Shown here in pieces: positions 35,547-43,270 of a DNA stretch of 64,000 bases. The position numbers and the translations under genes are program-made. The notes under the pieces are model-generated. The model searched no databases and was not told the origin of the DNA. It was given only the letters and a program-made list of their open reading frames with translations. Source of the DNA: an uncultured Fibrobacter sp. GTDB taxonomy: Bacteria; Fibrobacterota; Fibrobacteria; Fibrobacterales; Fibrobacteraceae. The stretch is taken from contig CAKUWY010000001.1 of assembly GCA_934699585.1 (NCBI GenBank), positions 1 to 64,000 of the forward strand, written 5' to 3'. Position 1 is the stretch's first letter, and every line of letters begins with the position of its first letter.

Positions 35547-35715
35547 TTAATAGGAACCTGGAGGCGTATAAACGCTCGGCGGCGTGGGTGCGCCTGTTCC
35601 TGCGGTAAGGTGCGTATGGCCCAGGAACGAAAGCGTCGGCGTAGCGAAATCCGAGCCTTTGACCTTGCCGCTGGCTTCTATCTGCCCGTCGCTCGCGATG
35701 TTTTCCGCGCTTAAA
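35547..35715 (-). pseudogene. Remnant of a phage baseplate/spike gene (gp45/gpV-like C-terminus)
   Basis: The minus-strand frame reads ENIASDGQIEASGKVKGSDF, then LSFLGHTHLTAGTGAPTPPS, and stops. Repeated Gly-rich turns followed by a GHTH motif and a proline tail are typical of C-termini of Mu gp45 or P2 gpV-like spike proteins. There is no start codon; the frame runs back into the direct repeat at 35720. It is a truncated relic. Confidence 0.6.
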
Positions 35716-35719
35716 ATGT

Positions 35720-35945
35720 GTGATGGAAGACCGCGAAGCGGGCTGCAATCAGGGGGATTCCTCCCCCTTTATATTATCAGGACTGGATTCTTCGACTTCG
35801 CCCTACGGGCTTCGCTCAGAATGACACTTTTTAGTCGTTTTTCACTACCATTCTTTCGTCTTTGTAAATTCGCTTCGCTCATTTACCAAATGCTGGCCTC
35901 GGTCATGTCAAACCAAGCAAGCTTGGTTGCCGCAACGCTCGCCTT
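35720..35945. repeat. Right direct repeat, hairpin and REP-like palindrome upstream of thrS
   Basis: 35720-35753 repeats the 34-base segment found at 33559-33592, in the same orientation. GGGGGATTCCTCCCCC (hairpin) follows. At 35895-35945 a palindromic element (stem AACCAAGC / GCTTGGTT) is an inverted member of the mini-repeat family found near the thrS remnants. Its left flank, GCCTCGGTCATGTCAAA, is the exact reverse complement of part of the element at 45217-45233. Confidence 0.65.
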
Positions 35946-36024
35946 ATGCTAAATTTGGCCCTACCGCCAGATGTCGTATTTCTGGGGAACCGGGCGAGAA
36001 CCGCCCATGAAAAAGGAAATTATT

Positions 36025-37962
36025 ATGTCTCAAATCGAACTCACTTTCCCCGATGGCTCCGTACGTTCCGTAGCATCGGGCGCAACCGGCCTCGAAATCG
36101 CAAAGAGCATTTCTGAAGGTCTTGCACGCAAGGCGCTTGGCGTCAAACTCGGCGATAAGGTCCTCGACCTCAATCGCCCGCTCACCGAGAGCGGCACCAT
36201 CAAGATTATCACGCCGAGCAACGACGACCCGGATGCTCTGATGCTCCTCCGCCACAGCTGCAGCCACGTGCTTGCCGAAGCCATCTGCGACCTGTTTCCG
36301 GGCACCAAGCTCGCCTACGGTCCGGCTATCGAAAAGGGTTTCTACTACGATTTGATGACTCCGACCCCGATCCAGCAGTCGGATTTCGAGCGCATCGAAA
36401 AGCGCATGAAGGAAATCATCAAGGAAGACCGTCCGTTTACCCGTTGCGAAGTCAGCGCCGAAGATGGCCTGAAGCGCACCGAAGGCGACAAGTACAAGAC
36501 GGACAACGCCGAACGCGCTCTCGCCCGCGAAGGCAGCGACGGCACGCTCAGCTTCTACGTGACTGGCGAACCGGGCAAGAACTTTGAAGACCTCTGTGCC
36601 GGCCCCCACGTGCCCTCCACTGGCAAGCTCAAGAATTTCAAGGTGCTCTCGATGTCGGGCGCCTACTGGCACGGCGACCAGAACTCTGACCAGCTGACCC
36701 GCGTCTATGGCACCTGCTTTGCCGACAAGGAAGGTCTCGAAACTTACCTGAAGTTCCTGGAAGAGGCCGAAAAGCGTGACCACCGCAAGATCGGCAAGGA
36801 AATGGATCTCTACCACATCGAAGACCATTCTCCGGGCATGGTGTTCTGGCACCCGAAGGGCACCAAGATGGTGAACGCCCTCAAGGACTACATCCGCGGG
36901 AAGATTGACCGTCGTGGCTACCAGGAAGTGATTACGCCGGAAATCGTGAACAAGACTTTGTGGATCAAGTCCGGTCACGCCGACAAGTACAACGAGAACA
37001 TGTTCAAGACGCTGGCTGGCGACGTGGAAATGGCCGTGAAGCCGATGAACTGCCCCTGCCACATCCAGATTTTCAACACGGGTCTCCGTAGCTGGCGCGA
37101 CCTGCCGATGCGCCTTGCCGAATTCGGTAAGTGCCACCGTTACGAACCTGCCGGTACGATGCACGGCCTTATGCGCGTACGCGGCTTTGTGCAGGACGAT
37201 GCTCACATCTTCTGTACCGAAGACCAGATTGCAAGCGAAGTGGCCGACTTCTGCGCCCTTGTCAAGGAAATCTACCACGACTTCGGATTCGACGATATCG
37301 TGGTGAAGTTCTCCACCCGCCCGGAAAAGCGCGTGGGTTCTGACGAAATCTGGGACAAGGCTGAAGCCGCCCTCGCCGAAGCCACCAAGCTCGCTGGCCT
37401 CGACTACATTCTGAACCCGGGCGAAGGCGCCTTCTACGGCCCGAAGCTCGAATTCACGCTGAAGGACAGCCTCGGTCGTGACTGGCAGTGCGGTACCATC
37501 CAGGTGGACTTCAACTTGCCGATGCGCCTCGGTGCCGAGTATGTCGGCAAGGACAACCAGAAGCACGTTCCGGTGATGTTGCACCGCGCCGCCGTGGGTT
37601 CCATCGAACGTTTCCTCGGTATTCTTATCGAAGAATTCATGGGCGATTTCCCGCTGTGGCTCGCTCCGGTGCAGGCCCGCGTGCTCCCGATTTCCGAGAA
37701 GTTCGTGGACTACGCGAAGCAGGTCGAGAAGGAACTCGTGAACGCCGGCGTCCGCGTGGAAGTGGATGAGTCGAATGAGAAACTCGGCTACAAGATCCGC
37801 CAGTGCGAACTCCAGAAGGTGCCTTACCTCCTCATTGTGGGAGAGAAGGAAGTGGCCGATGGAGTCGTTTCTGTCCGCCGTCGTAAAGAGGGTGATAAGG
37901 GTTCCATGAAGGTTGCCGACTTCCTCAAGATGACGGAAGACGACCGCAAGGTCGTGCGGTAA
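36025..37962 (+). CDS. thrS: Threonyl-tRNA synthetase
   Basis: ThrRS charges tRNA-Thr. The 645-residue protein has all domains in order: TGS (residues 1-60), the editing domain with HSCSHVLAEA, the class II core with MAVKPMNCPCH, CHRYEPAG and MLHRAAVGSIERFLG, and the anticodon-binding domain from about 545. ATG 36025 is preferred, with AAGGA seven bases upstream, over ATG 36007. Codon use is strongly biased toward C-ending codons, as expected for high expression. Two partial copies of its 3' end lie downstream at 42.2-42.8 and 45.1-45.4 kb. Confidence 0.96.
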   Translation: MSQIELTFPDGSVRSVASGATGLEIAKSISEGLARKALGVKLGDKVLDLNRPLTESGTIKIITPSNDDPDALMLLRHSCSHVLAEAICDLFPGTKLAYGPAIEKGFYYDLMTPTPIQQSDFERIEKRMKEIIKEDRPFTRCEVSAEDGLKRTEGDKYKTDNAERALAREGSDGTLSFYVTGEPGKNFEDLCAGPHVPSTGKLKNFKVLSMSGAYWHGDQNSDQLTRVYGTCFADKEGLETYLKFLEEAEKRDHRKIGKEMDLYHIEDHSPGMVFWHPKGTKMVNALKDYIRGKIDRRGYQEVITPEIVNKTLWIKSGHADKYNENMFKTLAGDVEMAVKPMNCPCHIQIFNTGLRSWRDLPMRLAEFGKCHRYEPAGTMHGLMRVRGFVQDDAHIFCTEDQIASEVADFCALVKEIYHDFGFDDIVVKFSTRPEKRVGSDEIWDKAEAALAEATKLAGLDYILNPGEGAFYGPKLEFTLKDSLGRDWQCGTIQVDFNLPMRLGAEYVGKDNQKHVPVMLHRAAVGSIERFLGILIEEFMGDFPLWLAPVQARVLPISEKFVDYAKQVEKELVNAGVRVEVDESNEKLGYKIRQCELQKVPYLLIVGEKEVADGVVSVRRRKEGDKGSMKVADFLKMTEDDRKVVR

Positions 37963-38014
37963 TCTCGTGGCATAAAAGATCCCCGCCTTCGCGGGGATGA
38001 CATTTAGAATGAAA

Positions 38015-38042
38015 CGCAGACTCGGTTGAGCCTGCGTTTTTT
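38015..38042. terminator. thrS terminator
   Basis: CGCAGACTC and GAGCCTGCG with a GGTT loop (38015-38036) are followed by TTTTTT. A second hairpin (ATCCCCGCCTTCGCGGGGAT) precedes it. The same terminator, with loop AAAT, follows the last thrS remnant at 45497. Confidence 0.85.
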
Positions 38043-38448
38043 ATAAACCTAATTTATTCAAAAACTCCGAATACGAAAGAATTGGTATTCCAGCATGGCT
38101 TTCTAGTTCCGTCAAATCCTTGTCTCCGCTTACGATGAAATCAACAGGAACACTTTCTGCCATTGACAATATAAAGAGATCCTTGATGTCCCTGATAGGT
38201 GATTTTGCCTGTATTGTGATTGGAGTCCAATGGCAAACATTATCCACCATGTCAACAAACGCTTGCCGTGACTCTTGAGAAATAATAACGTTAAATTTCG
38301 GACGGGCGACCACAGTTTGAATTTCATCTAGCAGTTGTTCGCTCATATAAACTTGAACATCATTACGACATAAAACATTGGCAAGCGAAGCAAGCCGTTT
38401 GCCAATCATGAATGATATCCACAAATTTGTGTCGAACAGGACTTTCAT
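38041..38448 (-). CDS. PIN-domain ribonuclease toxin
   Basis: A 135-residue PIN-domain protein (COG1569-like) with the metal-binding acidic set: FDTNLWISF at the N-terminus, a central Glu in EQLLDEIQTV, IRDIKDLFIL, and FIVSGDKDL. Such toxins cleave RNA and are blocked by an antitoxin encoded upstream. The start overlaps the antitoxin stop by four bases, and the stop lies in the T-run of the thrS terminator. Confidence 0.85.
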   Translation of the reverse strand: MKVLFDTNLWISFMIGKRLASLANVLCRNDVQVYMSEQLLDEIQTVVARPKFNVIISQESRQAFVDMVDNVCHWTPITIQAKSPIRDIKDLFILSMAESVPVDFIVSGDKDLTELESHAGIPILSYSEFLNKLGL

Positions 38449-38636
38449 TTCCCGTATCGAACAGCGTTGACTTCAGCGGCGATTTCTTCGTCGGTCATCA
38501 TCGGGGTCTTGGGACATGAATCGACGAATTTCTGGACAATGCTCCGCTTTGACCGCACAGTCCAGCCCATGCGAGTTGCCAGCGTTTCCATGATACCCAA
38601 ATCCTGGGTCGGAATTGTCAGAACAAGATCTTCCAT
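38445..38636 (-). CDS. Antitoxin partner of the PIN toxin
   Basis: A 63-residue protein beginning MEDLVLTIPTQDLGIMETLA, with a strand then helices and a C-terminal DEEIAAEVNAVRYGK. The N-terminal strand could form an AbrB- or RHH-like DNA-binding dimer. It immediately precedes the PIN gene with an ATGA overlap, the standard layout of type II modules. Confidence 0.75.
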   Translation of the reverse strand: MEDLVLTIPTQDLGIMETLATRMGWTVRSKRSIVQKFVDSCPKTPMMTDEEIAAEVNAVRYGK

Positions 38637-38744
38637 AAAAATCCTCGTCTACAAAATACATTTTTTCTTCAAAAATGCCAACGCTGTTCAGTTAAAACAC
38701 CCAATCAGTTTTACAAAATAGCGAAAAATTGCCGTATGGGTCGC

Positions 38745-38832
38745 AAAACCAGGCTCTTTTGTAAACTTTTTGTGCTTTTGAGTGGGAATTATATTATTTT
38801 AATTTGAAAATAGAGAGTTTAGCTCTTGTTCT
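38745..38832 (+). promoter_or_regulatory. Promoter region shared with a second cassette
   Basis: CTCTTTTGTAAACTTTTTG, then TATATTATTTT, then AGTTTAGCTCTTGTTCTC closely match 43942-44012 upstream of another lipoprotein gene. TTGTAA and TATATTAT are candidate -35 and -10 boxes, with transcription probably starting close to 38815. The start is inferred from where the similarity to the leader RNA begins. Confidence 0.5.
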
Positions 38833-39054
38833 CAAAGCGAAATCTCGAAAATTTCTAAGTACGGGAACAAGGCGAACGCTCACGCAGGCATGCCGCTTTT
38901 GCGGTATGCTTCAGTTTGTCATACCGACTTTTTGGTCGGTCTTTGGTCGTAGGCCAAGGGCAACAGCCCGTTTGGGGCGTGGGTCGTTTGCGTTTTTCGT
39001 ACTAGGCATTCGAGAGCCTCGCTTTGGTAAATGCAACGATCTACGCCTTTTTTT
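38820..39054 (+). ncRNA. Structured leader RNA, copy 1 (upstream of the large membrane-protein gene)
   Basis: CAAAGCGAAATCTCGA (38833-38848) pairs with TCGAGAGCCTCGCTTTG (39010-39026), leaving the AAT/AGCC internal loop seen in copy 2. Inside, AAGGCGAACGCTCACGC (38869-38885) pairs with GCGTGGGTCGTTTGCG (38977-38992) around a loop enlarged by further hairpins (such as ATACCGACTTTTTGGTCGGT). It ends ACGCC then seven T and G (39054). The outer stem differs from copy 2 on both arms while staying paired. Protein-coding potential is low. Confidence 0.62.
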
Positions 39055-39128
39055 GTATTCATAAAATTTGGCATGATTTTTTGCGGAATGGAATAAACTT
39101 CATAGATGTTTTCAAAACGGATACTGTT

Positions 39129-41669
39129 ATGGTTCAAAATGACAATTCAAACAACTCGGAATCAAGAGAAGAGATAAATTCTGTAGTTGGAACGGCTGGC
39201 GTAAACAGTTCTCGAGTTTATGCAGAAAATGTGAAACTCCAAGCTCGTCAAGGCCATGGCTTTGCAGCGGAGCAGGCAAATAATGTTGATGACCTTCTCG
39301 CAGGGAAAGATGCACGAGTTGTCGGAAACGATAATGCTTTGAATGGCCCAGACAGATATTCTGATGGCACTTTTATCCAAACAAAATACTATAAAACCGC
39401 ACAAGAGTCTGTTAATGCTTTGTTTGATGACAAGGGCAACTACAAGTACAAAAATGCAGACGGTTCTCTTATGGCTGGCGAGATTCCTAAAGGCCAAGGC
39501 GAGCAAGGGGTTGCTTTGTTGGAAAAAAGAATTGCAGAGGGTAAATTCCCCGGAGTATCGGACCCTAGTAAAGCGAAGGAATTAATTAGAGAAGGTGCTG
39601 CAACTTATGAACAAGCTAGAAATATACAAAAGTTTGGGAATGTCGATGGCTTGATTTATGACGCGAAACAGGGTTGTGTAGCCGTTTATAATTCACTTCC
39701 ATTTCTAGGAGTTGGTGCAGCGGTTGTATTTTTCAAAAGTATTTGGGACGGGAAAGATTTTAAAGAGGCCCTGAAGAATTCTTGCATCGTGACAGTGAAA
39801 GCAGGTGGCTTTATAGGGTTGCAAACAACCCTGGTTAGTGGAATTGCGAGAACTGGATTAGACAGTGTTATAAAAAAGACGGGCATTTCCCAAGAAATTG
39901 TCAAATTGATGGGTCCGGAACTTTCAAATACTTTATTTCATAAAACTGCAAATGGTGCCGCCAGCAAAGTATTACGTGGAAACGTTATTACAATGGGGGT
40001 TTCCGTTTCCATTCTTTCTGTTAAGGATTTCTATAACTTTTTCTCAGGAGACATCTCTTTCCAGCAGTTGAGCAAAAACATTCTCCAAACCTCATCCGGT
40101 GTAGCGGGAGCAATCGCAGGAGCTTCTGTCGGAAGTGCAATTCCTGTAGTTGGAACTATTGTCGGTGGATTTGTGGGCGGAATGCTTGCTTCCAAGACGG
40201 CAAAAGGCGTTCTTGACGAGATAATAGAGGACGATGCGAAAAGAATGCTCGATATTTTGCAGAATGTCTGGGCAAATTTGAGCTATGACTATATGCTATC
40301 CGAGAGCGAAGCCGCTTTGGCTATGGCGGAGTTTAAGACTTATACGGAGAAAAATCCCAATTTCTTAAAGGATATCTTCCATAATCCTGATCACGAATTG
40401 GAAGCAAAAACAATCGTAGAACCGATTGTTGCCGCAGTTGCGTTGACTCGACCAAAAATCAAACTCCCTTCAGAAGAAGACATCCGTTCATATAATCAAA
40501 ATTTGAACAAAGAACAAGATTCCCACAAGGAAAAAGACTCTACCAAAAATTGGCTGTTCCCTGAAGTGTACGAAAATATTCAGATGTCGCTTGTGATCCA
40601 AATAATTAGTTTTGGAGTTATATTGGGAATCTGTTTCTTAACAAGGGCTTTAGAATGGAACACCTTGTTTGCTGTTTCAAGACATTTACTCTTTTTTGTT
40701 CCTCTACTTTTCGCGGCAGTTACATGGTATAAGGAGGGAACTGGAACTGCAAAGGAAATGATTATTCAAGAATTTGCGCCCAAACCACTTAAAATTGCTG
40801 GAATAATCCTTACCATACCGTTCTGCATGATCCTTTTATGGGGAGGAATTGGCTCAATTCTAGCCTATTTCGGAGCAATTGGCTGGCTGACTTTTTGGGA
40901 TGCCGGGTTCACTTTAATAGCGATTTCATTTGTTTTGACCATTCCCGTAATGGTCTTAGATTTGAAATACTTAATCTTCAATAGACCCGCGACTTCTACA
41001 GACGCAAAAACAGATACAAAAAGAAGCAACATTATCAAGAAAATAGTCCCAAAGCTCAGGGCTATATATCTTAAACAATATTGTATTGGAGAGATATCTT
41101 TAGACTCTTTATTGAAAGACGCTCCCGTAAAAGAAGAAAAAAAGGAGAAATGTCCTCCAAAGGAAATAGACACGGACTTGATGATATATCTTCTAAAAGT
41201 ACAGGGGATATCCTTTCTTGTCATGGTGGTAATCTGCCTAACAACCTGGTTTATGGAATGGAATAGCTTGTTTGCCGTCTCAAGACACCTGTTGTTTTTC
41301 GTTCCTCTGTTTTTAGGGGTAGTCACAATCAACGATGAAGACCATGCAAAATTTACACCTAATAGTGTATTGCTCTTTATGGCGATACCCTTTGTTTCCC
41401 TTTATGGAACTGTAGTATGGGGACTTGTCGGAGGAATTCTTGCCTGGCTGGGCATTTTAAATTGGCTCACTTTCTGGGACATAGGGTTTACGGCTCTGGT
41501 AATAGCTTTCCCCTTCTTGGTGATATCTTTTTTACTGGAACTTAAAGCCGTAATTTCTGAAAATTTTGGGGGAAGCAATCAGTCAGGAACATTTAATGCC
41601 GCCAAGTACGCGGCATCAACAGGAAACAAGACCTTTGTAAGTAATCGCAGCATAGGAGTAAAAAAATGA
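39129..41669 (+). CDS. Large glycine-zipper / multi-pass membrane protein with duplicated membrane module
   Basis: An 846-residue protein. The soluble N-terminus (about 30-155) contains NGPDRYSDGTFIQTKYY and YKYKNADGSLMAGEIPKGQG. Next is a glycine-zipper region (GVAGAIAGASVGSAIPVVGT) and a charged linker. Two copies of a membrane module follow, each with EWNxLFAVSRHLLFFVPL, a middle pair of helices and WLTFWDxGFT. The first half resembles uncharacterised bacterial proteins I cannot name. The strong ATG is 39129. It overlaps the lipoprotein gene by four bases. Function unknown; a pore-forming or effector role is conjecture. Confidence 0.65.
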   Translation: MVQNDNSNNSESREEINSVVGTAGVNSSRVYAENVKLQARQGHGFAAEQANNVDDLLAGKDARVVGNDNALNGPDRYSDGTFIQTKYYKTAQESVNALFDDKGNYKYKNADGSLMAGEIPKGQGEQGVALLEKRIAEGKFPGVSDPSKAKELIREGAATYEQARNIQKFGNVDGLIYDAKQGCVAVYNSLPFLGVGAAVVFFKSIWDGKDFKEALKNSCIVTVKAGGFIGLQTTLVSGIARTGLDSVIKKTGISQEIVKLMGPELSNTLFHKTANGAASKVLRGNVITMGVSVSILSVKDFYNFFSGDISFQQLSKNILQTSSGVAGAIAGASVGSAIPVVGTIVGGFVGGMLASKTAKGVLDEIIEDDAKRMLDILQNVWANLSYDYMLSESEAALAMAEFKTYTEKNPNFLKDIFHNPDHELEAKTIVEPIVAAVALTRPKIKLPSEEDIRSYNQNLNKEQDSHKEKDSTKNWLFPEVYENIQMSLVIQIISFGVILGICFLTRALEWNTLFAVSRHLLFFVPLLFAAVTWYKEGTGTAKEMIIQEFAPKPLKIAGIILTIPFCMILLWGGIGSILAYFGAIGWLTFWDAGFTLIAISFVLTIPVMVLDLKYLIFNRPATSTDAKTDTKRSNIIKKIVPKLRAIYLKQYCIGEISLDSLLKDAPVKEEKKEKCPPKEIDTDLMIYLLKVQGISFLVMVVICLTTWFMEWNSLFAVSRHLLFFVPLFLGVVTINDEDHAKFTPNSVLLFMAIPFVSLYGTVVWGLVGGILAWLGILNWLTFWDIGFTALVIAFPFLVISFLLELKAVISENFGGSNQSGTFNAAKYAASTGNKTFVSNRSIGVKK

Positions 41670-42067
41670 AAAAGAGCATCATTGGCATTGTTTTTGCTTT
41701 GTTTTTTTGGGGGTGTTCTTCGGACTACTCCGCAATAAACAGTTATGAATTTATAGAGGATGCATTAGAATGTTCTTCTGACGCATCGTGTACAGCAAAT
41801 TCGAAATGGGAGGAAATCGAAACCGATTCTTACGGACGCTTACGGCATACAAAGATTCAAGGAAACGATATTTCGATTTATTGGGAACCGTATCAGGTTA
41901 GTGCAACAACTATGTTGGCCGTACGTATTCAAAACAAGGATATGGATAAGTGGTACGCTCCGAATTTGACCGAAATAGGCTTTTTTAAGGCCATCGTAAT
42001 TCAAGTATACGGAAACACTTTTTCAAATATGATTCTTGGACCAATAATGGGATTCTTCGCAAATTAG
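41666..42067 (+). CDS. Small lipoprotein, partner of the large membrane protein
   Basis: A 133-residue lipoprotein (lipobox FFWGCSS). The mature part has two cysteines close together (ECSSDASC) and a hydrophobic C-terminus (NMILGPIMGFFAN). The ATGA overlap couples it to the 846-residue protein. An immunity or assembly role is possible but unproven. Confidence 0.6.
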   Translation: MKKSIIGIVFALFFWGCSSDYSAINSYEFIEDALECSSDASCTANSKWEEIETDSYGRLRHTKIQGNDISIYWEPYQVSATTMLAVRIQNKDMDKWYAPNLTEIGFFKAIVIQVYGNTFSNMILGPIMGFFAN

Positions 42068-42089
42068 AATTTACTCTTGCTGAAAAAAC

Positions 42090-42436
42090 ATTATTGCATT
42101 CGCGTTAGGGATAGTGACCCCTTGGGGCGGCGCTGTGGCGCCGTTTTATGAGGTTGGACGGGAACGGAGTGAACCGGGCAACCCATAAAATATAGCCCGA
42201 CCCACACGATAGTGTGGGGAACGCCCATAACAAGCAGCAGATTTCGCGGCTACTTTGAAGTGATTACGCCGGACAGCGATGCAAGGCGAGAGCAGCGACC
42301 ACGCTTGCGTGGGCATTGCCGAGCCGAAGAGCTGGGATGCTTGCATCCCAATCGTGACTACCGCCCAAGGCGAGTGCTGCGGGCAAACGCGTTTGCCCAT
42401 AGCCGAGCCGATGCGGGAGGCGACGATGTCGCCACA
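42090..42436. repeat. Cluster of palindromic mini-repeats between accessory genes and the thrS remnant
   Basis: The stretch starts with CGCGTTAGGGATAGTGACCCC and AATATAGCCCGACCCAC strings shared with 44974-45108. It then holds two mini-repeats of the form AAGGCGAG...GCCGAGCC, with stems CCACGC/GCGTGG (42299-42312) and GGGCAAAC/GTTTGCCC (42381-42398). A stem GGGATGC/GCATCCC lies between them. Confidence 0.65.
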
Positions 42437-42763
42437 AGACTTTGTGGATCAAGTCCGGCCACGCCGACAAGTACAACGAGAACATGTTCAAAAGTGTGCA
42501 AAACGAGTGTCGCGACAAAATGCTTGCGCTTCGCTATTTTGGCATGACCGAGGCGTAGCCGCTGACGCCGTAGGCGTCAAAAGCTCGGCTACAAGATCCG
42601 CCAGTGCGAATTGCAGAAGGTGCCGTACCTCCTCATCGTCGGCGAGAAGGAAGTGGCTGACGGTGTCGTGTCTGTCCGCCGCCGTAAAAAAGGGGACAAG
42701 GGTCAGATGACCGTTGCCCAGTTCCTCAAGATGACGGAAGAAGACCGCAAGGTTGTGCGGTAA
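42246..42763 (+). pseudogene. thrS remnant 1 (three pieces of the 3' half)
   Basis: Three pieces of a threonyl-tRNA synthetase gene lie in order. 42246-42275 (RGYFEVITPD) corresponds to 36916-36945. 42436-42492 corresponds to 36952-37008 with one mismatch. 42584-42763 is the last 60 codons including the stop. The final piece differs from intact thrS at 18 codons, 13 of them synonymous. Palindromic mini-repeats and an 80-base element separate the pieces. The remnant cannot make a functional enzyme. Confidence 0.85.
42504..42583 (+). repeat. 80-base element abutting thrS tail, copy 1
   Basis: This segment is identical except at one base to 45180-45259. Both end at exactly the same thrS codon (CTC of LGYKIRQ). 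It contains a stem CAAAAT/ATTTTG and the palindrome TGACGCCGTAGGCGTCA. GTAGCCG inside it can pair with CGGCTAC of the adjoining thrS sequence. Confidence 0.75.
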
Positions 42764-42786
42764 TCGTCAACCACAAAACTTTCTAC

Positions 42787-42819
42787 CGCCTTGTCACAGA
42801 AATGTGGCAAGGCGTTTTT
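42787..42819 (+). terminator. Terminator after thrS remnant 1
   Basis: CGCCTTG-T-CAC pairs with GTG-G-CAAGGCG (42787-42797 and 42804-42814), followed by TTTTT. It differs from the terminator after intact thrS. Confidence 0.75.
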
Positions 42820-42827
42820 CTTTGTTA

Positions 42828-42970
42828 AAGGGGAAAGCCTTCCCCTGGTTCACACTTCGTTGCACACCACCCTTTCTTGCGGGTACTCAGTCTCCACGCC
42901 CGCAAAGCCATGCAAGGCGAGTGCCACAGCCATGCTTGCATGGCTATGGCCGAGCCGCAGGGGTTTCTGT
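42828..42970. repeat. Intergenic palindromes
   Basis: Contains AGGGGAAAGCCTTCCCCT, which also occurs at 49290-49307, followed in both places by a GCGGGyTAC/TTC-CAGTC-GCCCGCAA string. A mini-repeat with stem AGCCATGC/GCATGGCT (42928-42945) follows. No gene was found between 42820 and 43056. Confidence 0.6.
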
Positions 42971-43056
42971 AACACCCAGGCTTACCCCGCCCACCCGTCC
43001 AAAACAGAAGACCATTGCTTTATCAGCAATGGCCTTCTGAAAAATATGTCCAACGT

Positions 43057-43269
43057 TTAAATTTCGAACAGCTTCATTTCCTGCTCTGTGAGCGGACGCC
43101 CCAAACTGTTTGAATAGGCGATCGCTTCATGCAAACGGAAATGACGCTCGGTTGAAGACTGTTCGGTTAAACGACCATCAGAAAAATCTTCACCGAAGCG
43201 GTCGAATTTTTCTCGCAGCATATCGCTCTTGCGTGATGCAACGACGGGTTCGAGTTCTGCTACAATCAT
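43057..43269 (-). CDS. Small protein, putative antitoxin of a GNAT pair
   Basis: A 70-residue helical protein beginning MIVAELEPVVASRKSDMLRE and ending SLGRPLTEQEMKLFEI. GGAGG inside the last codons of the upstream GNAT gene is its ribosome site, and the genes are separated by one base. Position and size suggest the antitoxin partner, here encoded second. No family is recognised. Confidence 0.55.
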   Translation of the reverse strand: MIVAELEPVVASRKSDMLREKFDRFGEDFSDGRLTEQSSTERHFRLHEAIAYSNSLGRPLTEQEMKLFEI

Positions 43270-43270
43270 A

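Noticed and set aside
35944..37584. 546-codon open frame antisense to thrS
   Set aside because: It mirrors the codon bias of thrS, an unmistakable synthetase gene on the other strand; no ribosome site and a protein with no recognisable fold.
38820..39054. Retron msr/msd RNA
   Set aside because: The long closing stem recalls retron a1/a2 arms, but no reverse transcriptase gene lies in the window.
42584..42763. Independent gene encoding a free anticodon-binding domain
   Set aside because: The frame begins in the middle of the domain, right after a palindromic element, with no start codon or ribosome site; it is a thrS tail.
42281..42957. Integron attC cassettes
   Set aside because: The palindromes lack GTTRRRY/RYYYAAC core sites and there is no integrase; the genes between them do not form one-gene cassettes.
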